NCBI RefSeq assembly: GCF_001619985.1
Contig: NW_017264206.1
Span: forward strand, 62,001-126,000
DNA length: 64,000 nt
Source: Xylona heveae TC161
Lineage: Eukaryota > Ascomycota > Xylonomycetes > Xylonales > Xylonaceae
Direction: 5' to 3'
The position numbers were made by a program, and so were the translations under genes. A model generated the notes under the pieces. The model saw nothing but the letters and a program-made list of their open reading frames with translations, did no database searches and had not been told where the DNA came from. Position 1 is the stretch's first letter; every line of letters begins with the position of its first letter. Shown here one piece after another: positions 47,522 to 57,919 of this stretch.

Positions 47522-48850
47522 CTAGGGCGCCTTGATTCCATTGCCACACGTGCGATCTTGAGTATTTTCGGGCGTCGATAGTGAAAGATGACGGTCATCT
47601 TGCGCTTCGAGAGAACTTGAGCAGGAGCGTTTTCGTTTAGTCCCGTTTGGAAGGGGACATGTAGGCTGTTGCGGAGGGCGTTCCCAGGAGATGATATTTT
47701 GATTACGATCTCTCAAGCTCCGTCTCGTCCTCATAATTCTGCCACGTTCGACGATTGGCGCTCCGTCTTCTCCGTGGCCTGTAATGACTGGCGAAGGTGG
47801 GGGTATCGTAGGTATGTCGAATGGCTTGGGTTCAGGTACAAAGGGAGCAACATCGCAAATTGCCTTGCGGCGTTGAACCCATTCATTCAGATGCTTGCGA
47901 AAGAGTGCGACATCGTTATCCAACTTGCATTTCACTGGCCATTCCTCGAGACTTTGTACTGACTCTGGGTTTTGCTCCTGAAATGGCACATGGCGATAGT
48001 GTTCGTCCTGCGTGATAATCTCGTACAACGTAAATATGACACCGGCGACGTCATTCCTCTGAGGAACACACCAAGGATGACCGACTGGGGCGGCTCGGTC
48101 AAAATCAAAGAGCAGTATATTTTGTGTCTTGGAGTCGAGTAGAATGTTTCGTGCTGCCACATCCTGGTGAATGATACCCAGCTCCAAGTTGAGATAGTCA
48201 ACTACGGAGGTAAGTTGTTGAAAGTACTCTAATCGAAATATACGACTCTTATTATCATCCAAACAACCGCCAGGAACGTAAGCTGTTGTAAAACCGAGGA
48301 CGCGGGACTCAACATCATCGACGACGACGCGGTCAAACGGAACCAGATTCGGGTGAGCAGGAAGGCTTTTTGTGATATGCAGTTCGTGCCATATTTTTGT
48401 CCGCCTCTGGAAAATCATGCTGTATTTGAAGACGACCTTTCTTTGCGCTTCGGGTTTGTCGCTATCGGAATAGCTTACCAAGTCAACGCCGGGCCCGAGT
48501 CGATCTAACTCGGCGAGTCGAGAAATCTCGATAGTAGAACAAGATTGTAGGGATGGAGACTTGGCGTAGCGTGGGTAATGGATAGTCAAGAGGGGGTCAT
48601 CTTCAGGAGCTGATGAAACTGAGGTGAGCAAACCGTCATCATCCACGGTGATCGAGTAAACACTTGGAGCAAGATGATCAATGTAGCGCTTCAGCACATC
48701 AATATCCTTATCCTCCTCGGGGGGGATGAACTTTATTGAGCCATTGATAGTATACCATCGACGTTGATCCCAATCAATGACGGTGCCGGCGTGCAAGTCT
48801 CCAGTAACACTCTCACTACAGACCCAGAATCTATCTTCTGGACGGATCAT
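47522..48850 (-). CDS. divergent protein-kinase-like protein
   Basis: Single exon, 442 aa. The N-terminal 125 residues are unassigned. The kinase fold spans about 128-330: beta-3 Lys142 (VVFKYSM), helix-C Glu156, hinge-like AYVPGGCL, then HQDVAARN (228-235) instead of HRD, and DFD (249-251) instead of DFG. The ATP-positioning Lys, catalytic Asp230, Asn235 and metal Asp249 remain, so activity is possible. The Arg and Gly changes mark it as a non-canonical member. A clear glycine loop is absent. The tail is Pro-rich with Arg/Lys clusters (RTRRSLRDR, KRKR) suggesting nuclear import. Lineage-specific kinase-like genes of this kind are common in fungal accessory regions. No substrate can be proposed. 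Confidence 0.75.
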   Translation of the reverse strand: MIRPEDRFWVCSESVTGDLHAGTVIDWDQRRWYTINGSIKFIPPEEDKDIDVLKRYIDHLAPSVYSITVDDDGLLTSVSSAPEDDPLLTIHYPRYAKSPSLQSCSTIEISRLAELDRLGPGVDLVSYSDSDKPEAQRKVVFKYSMIFQRRTKIWHELHITKSLPAHPNLVPFDRVVVDDVESRVLGFTTAYVPGGCLDDNKSRIFRLEYFQQLTSVVDYLNLELGIIHQDVAARNILLDSKTQNILLFDFDRAAPVGHPWCVPQRNDVAGVIFTLYEIITQDEHYRHVPFQEQNPESVQSLEEWPVKCKLDNDVALFRKHLNEWVQRRKAICDVAPFVPEPKPFDIPTIPPPSPVITGHGEDGAPIVERGRIMRTRRSLRDRNQNIISWERPPQQPTCPLPNGTKRKRSCSSSLEAQDDRHLSLSTPENTQDRTCGNGIKAP

Positions 48851-49610
48851 GATGAATAGAGTTCGTGACTGTCCAATCAGCCTGAGCGGGGAGCTATTTG
48901 GTACTCTAAGGAAGAGGAGGTATTCTTCACAAAGTCAAAGAGCAGAAGCGCTATTGGAATCTGTATGTAGAATAAGCTCCAGGCTTCGCGGCGGTTATGA
49001 ATCTCAAATAACCATGGTGGTGGTGGATTGATGGAGACGACACGCTAAAGGGGATAGGTGTTACCGCCGGACAGCCGGGCGGCTATACCCGAAGGGCCCG
49101 TGCATCCTTGATCTGGGGCTAAGTCGCCTCTCAGGTGTTTACTTCCAAAGCATCCTGAAACAGGTTACAGCTTTATATAGAGGTCCAAGAGCGCTTCTCT
49201 TAAAATAGAGTTTTATATTTAGGTATTTTCAGCTTTTTCTTCACATGTAAAACATGACCTTGTCGATGGCGCGCCAAAACGGCTTCTCAGAAAACTATAT
49301 ATTTTTCATTTCAGTCCTCTCTTATTTTTCTCTACGACAACGAATTTTCCTGAGTACAAACAGCGCCTCTCTTCTGCTATATATTCTCTCTAGAACATAT
49401 GCTCTAGGCTCTATGTATGCTTGTTGACTCATTGTTATACCCGTGACGGCCCGCGTGAACAAGCCTCTCAAATACGCTACTGAATCTCGACGCCGAAACC
49501 AAAGAAGGGAATTGATATACGAGGCTCTCAAAAAGCCGATTCGGCCTGGACGAAGAAAGATATCATTCAATTGTTTATATTTCCATTCGACTTCTTCAAA
49601 CACCAAAGTC
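48851..49610. other. divergent intergenic region
   Basis: Between the kinase-like gene and the Cys-rich ORF. The rightward frame is open from about 49443 to 49610 but has no ATG there. It could be an upstream exon or leader of the Cys-rich gene. Confidence 0.45.
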
Positions 49611-49865
49611 ATGCCTGTCATTATGCCTGGTGATATCGGCGACGATGTAGAACTTCAATTGGTCAATGACACTTCCAATCCTGGCAACTGTACCTGCGGT
49701 TGGTACATTTACTATTCGAGTGTGTGCAATCACGCATATACAAATTATAAATATACGTGTGGAGCGCGCACGACAAGATCGGGAGTAAGCGGCTTTTGCG
49801 GAAGCCCGGCCCCCAGACACATCGTGGTCGGTACGACCGTAGGAAGGTCTTGTCAGCTCTGTTAG
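49611..49865 (+). CDS. small Cys-rich protein, 84 residues
   Basis: Not assigned. Starting at the first ATG in frame, it carries seven Cys (27, 29, 39, 50, 63, 81, 84) and His41 and His70: C-x-C-GWYIYYSSVC-x-H, then single Cys, then CxxC at the very end. There is no signal peptide (MPVIMPGDIGDD is acidic and polar), so intracellular zinc binding is more likely than a disulfide-bonded effector. The pattern of paired Cys, aromatic WYxYY and terminal CxxC resembles small lineage-specific fungal proteins, but I cannot name a family. The same frame is open for 56 codons upstream without ATG, so a further exon is possible. Confidence 0.55.
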   Translation: MPVIMPGDIGDDVELQLVNDTSNPGNCTCGWYIYYSSVCNHAYTNYKYTCGARTTRSGVSGFCGSPAPRHIVVGTTVGRSCQLC

Positions 49866-50881
49866 CGGAGTCATTGAAGGTAAGAGGCTTGGTGTTTCTC
49901 TGACTTGGCCAAATGCTGATGATAGTACTAGTGTGATATTGCTATCTGCTCGTTATGTCATTTACCTGCTTCTCGCTTTGATATCTGAATTGCTAGGACT
50001 CTCAAGAACATATTCCCAGTACTGGTACTTTGGCATATATGGTTTTCAGATATAGAATCTTTTCTGTTTTGCGCTTTCTCATAGTTCTTTTGAGTACTGT
50101 TTACGGTCTTTCTTTCTTTCTTTTCCTTGTTTTTGGCCTTCTCTTTTGTTTCTATCATGACTATATATACTATCTTGTGCAAACGCAATGCAAACCTATA
50201 ATATGATGCAGAACAACAAATTGTCACTGAGTAGTGCTTTTTGGTAAACTACAGGCCTGTATACGCCGTATTAAAATGTTCCGTTGTATGTAGTATCACG
50301 GCCAAGAGTTTCCTGCAGGCCCGCCTTAGATATATATCGTTCCCTACTCTTTAGTCCAGGTTCCCCTGTCTTTACACCTCCTGATTTAATCTAATTTATT
50401 ACTTATAGTAATTCTATTCTTCCGTACATCTGAGTGAAGCACCTGAAGCATTATGACTTCATCATTTCTTACTTCTGCCCCGTTCCATCCCATTCCCCAC
50501 CAAACATTCCCAATCTACTTCCAGCCACGCCTTTATTTATCATGTTCCTACGCGTCTACGACAGTACTTTTTTACATAATTGATCCGTATACTTTCCCGA
50601 CAGAGCATCAAAATATTTATCAATGCCTATGCCCGCTTATTGTCGAAGTCTCAATAGGGTTGCGTAATTGTCTATCATTCTCCAGCTCAGCCAGTTAGCA
50701 TCTTTTTTTTTTTTTTGCCACAACGCTTTGAATTTATTACCAGATACAGTTGAGATCCTCTTCCTCCTCTATCCAATTCTTGCGTATGCTACATTTCCAA
50801 CCAAATCACATTCATAACGGTTGAGATAATTAGGCTAATATTGAACCGTCTCAGTGGTTGTTTAATTACTGGCTGCGAACA
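49866..50881. other. intergenic; one weak small ORF
   Basis: Rightward ATG ORF at 50453-50698 (81 aa, no features) is probably chance. T-rich runs lie at about 50105-50145 and 50703-50716 (T14). Likely promoter of the microprotein gene at the right end. Confidence 0.4.
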
Positions 50882-51091
50882 ATGGACTGGATAAAAAAGC
50901 TATTTACACCAAAAAGTCGTCACACTGGAGGCCACAATCAATATGCTCGTGCGCGAGAGCGAGAACTGAGACGTAAACGCAACGGTGGCAGGACGTCGAA
51001 GACGCCCTTTTTCTGGGGTTCGCCCGGGACGACGTTTGAGAATCAGGGTAAGGAAAATTGGAATGAGTATATGAAGAAGAACAGTGGGTGA
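50882..51091 (+). CDS. microprotein family member A, 69 residues
   Basis: Unknown function. It is supported as a gene because a second copy of exactly the same length lies at 57920-58129. It opens with an amphipathic MDWIKKLFT, a variable basic stretch (11-20), the strongly conserved RARERELRRKRNGG (23-36), then KTPFFWG (40-46), and ends in a variable polar tail. There is no Cys, signal peptide or membrane segment. The charge is strongly positive in the middle, compatible with nucleic-acid, acidic-membrane or partner binding. ATG 50882 is chosen because homology starts exactly there; an in-frame non-ATG extension upstream is ignored. By hand alignment about 29 of 69 residues are identical, without gaps. 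Confidence 0.65.
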   Translation: MDWIKKLFTPKSRHTGGHNQYARARERELRRKRNGGRTSKTPFFWGSPGTTFENQGKENWNEYMKKNSG

Positions 51092-51710
51092 TTCGAATCC
51101 TAAATCACCATGAAAAAATCCGGGGTGAAATCTGCAATCCTTAATGGAGGGTCCTAACGCTCTTGTGGAGATTATGGCGCGCGAAGTTAGTGGGGGGTCC
51201 GTCGTCTATCGGGGCGTTGTAGCCGCTGGATAGCCGCTGGATATAGTGGGCCGAGCTTAGAATAACGTACAACCTGCATTTTAAAAGAGATACAAAAAGA
51301 ATATTCATAAACGAATCCTAAAGTAAACCTGAAATTATTGGCACAATCTTTCGGAGCTATGCGTTAGCAGAGACATTTTGCGACCGTGCGATATTATCGC
51401 ATTATGGAGAGGAATTGGTGCAATTCCCAGCACGCGTAGATGTTTTAAACGTAAAATCCTTTGTTATCCATGACCCGAAACAAAGCCCGACACAGTCAAT
51501 AATACCTCTGACCCATTAGTCAGTCACATCCTTGCTGTTCGCACCGCAACGGGTGAGAATGATTGTCCAAGCTTGCTAAGCATATTTAGCACAGAATTTT
51601 TGGTAATTACAGATAGACGTCAGGTCTTACTACACAAAGTTCAAATCCGGAGAAGCTACCCCTCCAACGTTTGCATAGTACTCTGCCTCTCCCACCCATA
51701 TTTCTTTACA
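51092..51710. other. intergenic, no gene seen
   Basis: Includes the upstream region of the APH-like gene. The frame of that gene is open back to about 51573, without an earlier ATG. Nothing else. Confidence 0.5.
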
Positions 51711-52659
51711 ATGACGAACCCGTATGAAACGGACCCGGAAAAGATTCCATCAACCGACCCGTACGCTGATGTACCCTTTTATGGTCGATACCGCCCAAGA
51801 CCTGGTGACTTCCGCGTTGACCTCCAGCATGTCAACTCCCATAGTACAGACTCCCTGAGATACTGGGCATCGGTCGTTAGTCTCTGCACCGAAGAGAATC
51901 GCATTTATCCAGCTGACGAAGGCGGTCGTGACGTTTTTGCTCTCGGTAGCGTGATCGTGAAGTCCAGCCATCTCCACGCGCGAGCAGGTGCTCAATCTAC
52001 GGAGATTGACTTCTCCTATGCCGATGCAAATGAGCATCGGGCAATCACTCTGGCAAAGACCGTTTTGAAGGATGTCAAAGTTCCAGAAATTTACTTTGCT
52101 GGCAAGGTACTTATACTTGCTATTCGTTTATAAAACTCGATGACTCACATCCGCTCAGATAAATGGTCGCCAAGTGCTCGTCCAAGAAAGGCTTCCGGGA
52201 GTCGCATTATGCGTCGCGCGGCCATATTTATCCAGAGACCAGAGGGATTCCTATAAAGAACAGGCGAGGAAGATACTCCATCAACTTCACACTATCAAGC
52301 CTCCAGAGAATCTGCAAGCTCGATCTCACGTGGTATCGGACCCAAACATACTCAGTAACGGTCGGATCAACCCGTTAGAAGGGGACATCCTTTTTTCAGG
52401 CACCAATCATGATCCAGATATGAGCTTCATGCATAACGATCTTACGGAATCTAATTGCATTGTTGATAATGGCATAATTGTGGGGCTTATTGACTGGGAA
52501 ATGGCGGGCTTTTTTGGCTGGAAGACCGCCGGAGAGGTCCACCGTCGGATCAGAACCCCGCAACGAGAGCACTTTGTGAACGTCAATTTGAGGGAGGAAC
52601 AGCTTCAGGGTATTCTGTATTGGAATGATCTATATGATCAGGATGTGTCAAAGAATTAA
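51711..52659 (+). CDS. APH-like phosphotransferase
   Basis: Aminoglycoside-phosphotransferase/choline-kinase-fold protein of the large fungal APH family. Exons 51711-52106 and 52159-52659 (52-nt intron, join AGK|INGRQVLVQERLPG) give 298 aa. The nucleotide-binding Lys is probably in SVIVKSS, followed by EHRAITLAK (helix-C-like Glu) and the hinge VLVQERLPGVAL. The catalytic loop is MHNDLTESN with His224, Asp226 and Asn231. The metal motif is IDWE (Asp244). Such fungal proteins rarely act on antibiotics; small-molecule or peptide phosphorylation is unproven here. Length is typical for the family. It is the second kinase-fold gene of this island. Confidence 0.83.
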
Positions 52660-52973
52660 GCCTGTAGGGTCTCGAATTCCCAGGGACATTTTTGTACTAT
52701 CCTATTCACTTCTTTGAGGAATTGCAAAGACCCCTCCATGGCTTTGCCCCATCCATTGAGAGCGGCTGAAAACCTTCAATGACTTTTCGCGACACGAAAT
52801 ATAGCTCCTGCACTGGGAATAGCCAGCCATCGCCGAAGGAAAACAACTCCTAAAGATGTAAAGATTAGAATGGCGACGGCACTTCTCGGATACTATGGAA
52901 ATGCTGAAAAGCGGAAATTGGTCTTGGAATGGCGAATATATTAGGTAATAGTACTCGTTCCGAGTATCGCAAA
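52660..52973. other. short intergenic region before the first tRNA
   Basis: No gene seen. The immediate tRNA 5' flank has a 6-bp inverted repeat TACTCG/CGAGTA. Confidence 0.4.
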
Positions 52974-53044
52974 GCGTTGATGGTTTAGTGGTAAAATTCG
53001 TCGTTGCCATCGACGAGCCCCGGGTTCGATTCCCGGTCGACGCA
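52974..53044 (+). tRNA. tRNA-Gly (GCC), copy 1
   Basis: 71 nt, no intron. The acceptor stem GCGTTGA pairs with TCGACGC, discriminator A. A box TGGTTTAGTGG and B box GGTTCGATTCC are intact. The anticodon GCC is at 53006-53008 within loop TTGCCAT. A T-rich run just downstream (TTTTTTTT) is a Pol III terminator. Confidence 0.96.
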
Positions 53045-54057
53045 TATAATTTTTTTTCTTATATTTAGCCCTTCGCTTCAGGATGTGTTTCTAGGCATCA
53101 ATTTATTTTGCCTTGGTTTGGTTATTATAACCAACCTCAACGAGGTCTATAGCCATCCGCCTATTGACCTTAGTAGATAAATCAACTCGACTACCTTTAA
53201 TCATTCTAATGATTTTAATATTACTTTTTTGCCACTATATGCTTGATATCTTAATAACAAGATATTATAAAATACAGGGATGAAGAGGTTATAGAGCAGG
53301 TATTAGTATATGTTATGACTACTAGACGTTAATATAAAGGGAATTACAAAGAAAAATAAAGTTCTATCAAGCTATACTATAGGCTCCTTGCAAGATATCT
53401 TTCATAATAGCTGGTTCCAGACTCGACTAACCAGCTAGATGATAGAAGTACGAGGTTCAATAGCAGTTAGTCATATAGTCAGTGGGACCCTACCTTCTTC
53501 CTTGCCCATCTACGCATCCAATCCGGCCCCCATCACCTGACAAATTGACTGTATAGTTCTTTCCTACGCCGCATGATTTCAATGACGCCAGATTTGTCTG
53601 GTTTTTGTAATTGCTTATGTCATTTCTGTTGAGCCTTAGTCCAGTACTCCGATATACTATCCCAACAATTCATAGCAGTTCACACTGCACAACCATGACC
53701 CCCACGTCCCCTTGACTGTTGAAATCATATAACGAGTACGAGAAGCTATTGAAACGGCCAGACATGTCAACCATGTCTCTCGGATTACTAAACTTAGATA
53801 AGCACGTATACGGTATGCATGTATCTCATGCTCTAGATCTTTTGGGGTATATATGAGAATGCACGTGGCGATTGTGGGTTCGAGGTTTGTTCCGTTTGGT
53901 CAGACGAAATGGTTTGAGCAGTTCGTGTTTTGGCCTGGCATATCTCATATTTCTCTTTTCCAAGCTTCATACCAATACTACTTAATAGAAGGCGAAAATA
54001 GAGGGGAAAAGGGAACAAGGGCATAGCAAGCTAAAAAAAAAAAATCAATTCTGCAAA
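53045..54057. other. A+T-rich intergenic region
   Basis: No gene. A 15-base match (AACGAGGTCTATAGC) at 53139-53153 recurs inside the inverted-repeat element at 55058-55072, suggesting an eroded relative. Many TA-rich words at about 53200-53350 hint at old mutational decay. Confidence 0.45.
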
Positions 54058-54823
54058 ATGCATTTCAACCCATCAAGTCTCGTCATATTTGCCACGACGT
54101 TGCCACTACTCGCATCACTGTCGTCCGCATCGCCTGTACTGGACGTTGCTCAGCGCCGCGACACCGTTCCCTCTGGAAGCTACTACACTGTCGAGCGGCT
54201 GCCATGGGACGGCGTCACGCCTGTGCCGCATGAGGGCGAATACCTCTACCCGTACTCAACTGGCACAGGTCCAGGAACAACCGTGGCGGCGTTTACATCG
54301 GACAAGACGCTCGCAGTGAAGGGATACATAACCGAGACGACGACGTTTGAACTTGGCATTGCATTATCTGCATTCCCCTGGACGATGCAGATTCCGAGCA
54401 GTAACGTATCAGCTGCAGTGCCGGTAACGATTGAGGCGAACGCGACCACGCCTGGGACGGTAGGGTTTGGGTACAGTATTGGTGCAAAGCCGGGATTGTG
54501 GACGTCGGCCGTTGCTGGATTTGATGGGTTTTTCGCATGTGAGTCTACCGATTTTTATTCTTGTTTTCGGGGATGCTGCTCAAGAGGATATCTGTTGTGA
54601 GCTGCGTCTCGTCAGGTCAGGAAGGAGTACCCGCATAGGATGCTGTAAATTGAGAAGATTGCCATGGCCGATAAGAAATCGATGCTGACATTGAGTGAAT
54701 GGGGGGTTTTTTTTAGGCGACACATCGCTCAATATCACTCAGCTCTTTGGAATAATCAGATATGGAAGGAGCTATTCGATTCCAAGTGGGTGCGCAGAAA
54801 TTCAACTGGACAAAGCAAATTGA
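54058..54823 (+). CDS. small secreted hypothetical protein
   Basis: Not recognised. Exons 54058-54538 and 54717-54823 give 195 aa. The intron of 178 nt (GTGAGT donor, TTTTTTTTAG acceptor) is long for this genome. Read without splicing the frame ends after about 20 unlikely residues, while the spliced version continues as FFACDTSLNITQLFG. The signal peptide is about 24 residues (hydrophobic FATTLPLLASLSSA, then SPVLD). A dibasic RR follows soon. The mature part is rich in Thr, Gly, Pro and Tyr, with three N-glycosylation sequons (NVS, NAT, NIT) and two Cys in exon 2's reach. It may be a wall or extracellular protein. Confidence 0.6.
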
Positions 54824-54995
54824 AGGATTTAACCCAGTATAATGTCTTCTGGAGCCCTAGAGCAGAGGGGAAAGTGTGATGGGAAGGTGCAGACTGTTTT
54901 ACCGCTAGCGAGCTGCATGTTTTTTATAGACATGGGGGAGCAAAGACAGAGATGAAGTTGATGATTGAGGCAGTCAGGTTGATTCAGCTAGCAGA

Positions 54996-55137
54996 AAAAG
55001 TTATATGATTCTTATCCACAATACTCGTGAAATATTCGCTTTCGTTTAACCGACCCAAACGAGGTCTATAGCTAACTTATCTGCCCATCGAAAGGGAGTA
55101 TTTCACGAGTATTGGGGATAAGAATAATAACTTTTAT
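54996..55137. mobile_element. short inverted-repeat element (MITE-like)
   Basis: Two arms of about 49 nt (54996-55044 and 55089-55137) are imperfect inverted copies; the inner 34 bases differ at about three positions (core AATACTCGTGAAATA). A 44-nt centre separates them. No coding capacity. Flanking target duplication is not clear. It lies 22 bp upstream of the second tRNA gene. It may be a tiny non-autonomous DNA element or a stable hairpin. Confidence 0.6.
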
Positions 55138-55159
55138 GAGGCACATTCTTCAACAGGAA

Positions 55160-55230
55160 GCGTTGATGGTTTAGTGGTAAAATTCGTCGTTGCCATCGAC
55201 GAGCCCCGGGTTCGATTCCCGGTCGACGCA
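55160..55230 (+). tRNA. tRNA-Gly (GCC), copy 2
   Basis: The 71 nt are identical to copy 1, with a TTTTTTTT run soon after the 3' end as terminator. The flanks are unrelated to the other copies. Confidence 0.96.
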
Positions 55231-55363
55231 TCTCAAACATATTTTTTTTCCTTTTTATTTTTTTTTGCTTCAAAACTGCTTTCAAGGAGTGAAATTGTTT
55301 TCACTTGTTGGAATAGCGATAAATTCAATGTTATACCTTGTCAGGTCCGTTTGTTGTCTTAAG

Positions 55364-55855
55364 TCATTCAGAGACTCGCTCAGAGTAAAGAAAACAATTA
55401 AATATTATCATTGGTATAGTACATTGACGAAATGTCAGGGTATCGCAGATATTAAGCAAGAACTCGAAATTTTCACCCCTTCTCAAAGAATTGCCCCAGT
55501 TGATCTCTTGTATTTCCGAACCAAAAGGACCGCAGAAATATTTGGACGATGGTAGGATCGCATCGACTTGGTGCATTGAAGGCCGCAAACCCTCAGTCGC
55601 ACTCCGAGCAGGGGGATGCTTCGTGTACAGACCAGAGAATGACTGCAATTCGGCCGCTGGTGGATATTCGGGGTAAATAGAGACGACGAGGCCGGCCTTG
55701 TTATAGTTTCGAAAGATAAAAACGAAAATATCGTCGCAGAGTCCGTCCCTCGCAGACTGAAGGTTCATATCGAACAAAAAGGCAGTAAAGACGAAACAAG
55801 GTGATTGCCATGGGCCTTGGCTAATCGCGTGAAGTATATCGTACACAGAGCCCAA
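55364..55855 (-). CDS. uncertain ORF, 163 residues
   Basis: Open from ATG 55855 to the stop, overlapping the end of the small membrane-protein gene by 35 nt in another frame. No family features; several aromatic-rich stretches and scattered Cys. It could be a later exon of the upstream gene (a GTACGA donor and ACAAG acceptor would skip the overlap), a separate gene, or chance. Weakly supported. Confidence 0.25.
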   Translation of the reverse strand: MGSVYDILHAISQGPWQSPCFVFTAFLFDMNLQSARDGLCDDIFVFIFRNYNKAGLVVSIYPEYPPAAELQSFSGLYTKHPPARSATEGLRPSMHQVDAILPSSKYFCGPFGSEIQEINWGNSLRRGENFEFLLNICDTLTFRQCTIPMIIFNCFLYSERVSE

Positions 55856-56084
55856 TGATCATGCCGATGATGCCGCCCACAATGAACCCTAGTAGTGCCC
55901 ACAGAAGCATGTACTTGATCACTCGCCCCTTGGAGCCGTGCTTCCACTCCGTGGAAACGTCTTTGTTGGTCACAATAGGCCGCTTTCGCGGTTGGTAGGT
56001 CTGGTCCTCGAGATCCATGTCCGTTGCAGCGGGAGATCCATATGGTGCGTGGGTGCGCGCTTGCTCGGGCGCTGTTGGTTCCAT
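55821..56084 (-). CDS. small single-pass membrane protein, 87 residues
   Basis: Not recognised. The N-terminal 55 residues are polar and Pro-rich (TYQPRKRPIV). A basic WKHGSKGRVIKY then leads into one membrane helix of about 23 residues, MLLWALLGFIVGGIIGMIIGLCV. Its glycine spacing (GxxxGGxxG) suggests helix packing or oligomerisation. A very short RYTSRD tail follows. No signal peptide, so probably a tail-anchored topology. The frame begins at the only good ATG. An alternative spliced C-terminus is possible (see the overlapping ORF). Confidence 0.5.
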   Translation of the reverse strand: MEPTAPEQARTHAPYGSPAATDMDLEDQTYQPRKRPIVTNKDVSTEWKHGSKGRVIKYMLLWALLGFIVGGIIGMIIGLCVRYTSRD

Positions 56085-57919
56085 TTTGATGAACGGTTTA
56101 CGAGGTTTACGTTTCCGCGCCTGAATGTGTAGAATTGGCTAAGCCCTGAAGGTATTGGAAATGGTTGTTCTGCAGGAGCTATCAATATGGAGGAACGGCG
56201 ATATCTTGTACAGTGCAGAGACTAACCTTGTGAATGTTAAACGAGGGGAAATTGGAGAGGAAGGTCCTGGTTATCTTCAATGCTGTCCTATAAGGAGGGC
56301 GCACAGTCATTTAAATGCATATTTAAGCTTCTTCTACGGAGTACTCTGTATTCGAAATCTACAAGGGCCAGGATACACCCTGGGGTCCCCGAAGGTTTGA
56401 CATCTGACAAGACCGGCCATGCAGCGGCATCCCTGCCTTCGGCGGCCCTTTGTCCGAGAGTAAACGTCGAACCGAAGGGTAAGATGGTGGCATAGCCACG
56501 ATTTGATACCCTGATTACCAGCTTGAAGCCTTCTAGCGTGGTCCTGGTGGGTCAAAGAACAAGTGCCAAGATGGTTTCCCCTCGTCGCCGAAGAGGTTAA
56601 AATTCGTTTAGTCCACGCTTGGGGACCACAAGGGAAATCCTAGGTTCTTTTTTCTCTTCTGAAGGGATTGTTGATCGTCAAGTAGTTTCCTTGAGTAGCC
56701 AAAGATGAGAAATTGCTGCAATTCCAAGAAAAATGTTACCAAAGGAACCGTTAGTCAGTAACACCTTGGCAGAAAGTCAGTGGCGGAGTCAACAAAAAAT
56801 TCGTCTAACGTAGATAGTGATATCTCGCGAAGCAACTGGAAAGAGATGTGGGACACTGGAAACTGGAGACAGTGGGGGCCAAGCACGGCATGTGGGTATG
56901 GCATATGACAGGGACCGAAAAATCTCACTCCACAGATCTGACGGCGCAAACAGGAGATATGACACAGATGATGCACAAAAAGACCATTGACAACTTCAAT
57001 TGCAATAAATCAATAAAAACAGAAATAAAAAGAATATCATCCCGATTGCTGACGAGCATGAAAATGCAGCTGCTGCCTTGTTGACATTTCAACATTGACT
57101 CATCGTTCTCAATAGTATTATCTGCATATCATGTCAGTCAGATATCTTACGGAGTACAGGGCACACCGACCATGATGGTCGTAGCACTTCTCTTACTGTC
57201 AGGCTGTGTTGCTGTGCCGTATAAGTTTCTTCGCAGTCGTGATGTTAAGCGCTTGGCATTTCCCCTTTAGGAAAAATGTGTACGCCGTTCCAAGCGGTAT
57301 GATGTCATTTGACCAGTCTGACTCCCCTTCGCTCCTCGCTTTTTCCGACAACCCCCGGTTCAACCCGCAACCGAACTACGATGACCACACAAAGCTTACA
57401 CTTTACGGAGTAAGGCTCTACGGAGTAAGCCACACATTGCGCGCGCACGCAAGAGTTCCGCTCTTCTCTGCTAATTCGCAAAAGCCCACTATTATACTTA
57501 AAACGCTTGATGCGACAAGACCAATACAAGTGTATGCATTGTCGCACGTCATTTCCAAACACAGCCATTCCGAGCGCTGGAGTCCACAGTCTTGACCGAT
57601 ACTATGCCGCACGGCGGTACTACGAGGCATAGTCGCTTTTCCGGCCTCAGGTCATATATCTAAGAACAATCACCACAGTGTACTTTGCATACTCGAATTA
57701 AAGGTGATTTTGCCCTTTATGCGATAACATTGCACTTTTGTATAAATGTCCTGACACCATTTGTAGATATAGCAGTCAAGCATAAAGCTGCTCCTCTTTT
57801 TCGAACTTGCACAGTCTAGCCATTGAGCTCATCGCGTTGTACTTATCTTCAGTCGACAAGCTTTAGTCAAACGATATATTCCGTACATATCGAACGAGAC
57901 TTTTATTTTGGATAAAAAA
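56085..57919. other. intergenic with TACGGAGTA motifs
   Basis: No convincing gene in 1.8 kb. Four exact TACGGAGTA words at 56335, 57148, 57404 and 57419. The right end is the promoter of the second microprotein gene. Confidence 0.5.

Noticed and set aside
52702-53010. ORF starting MATTNFTTKPS on the minus strand, recurring at 60402-60650
   Set aside because: Both are antisense translations of the tRNA-Gly gene, which explains their similarity.
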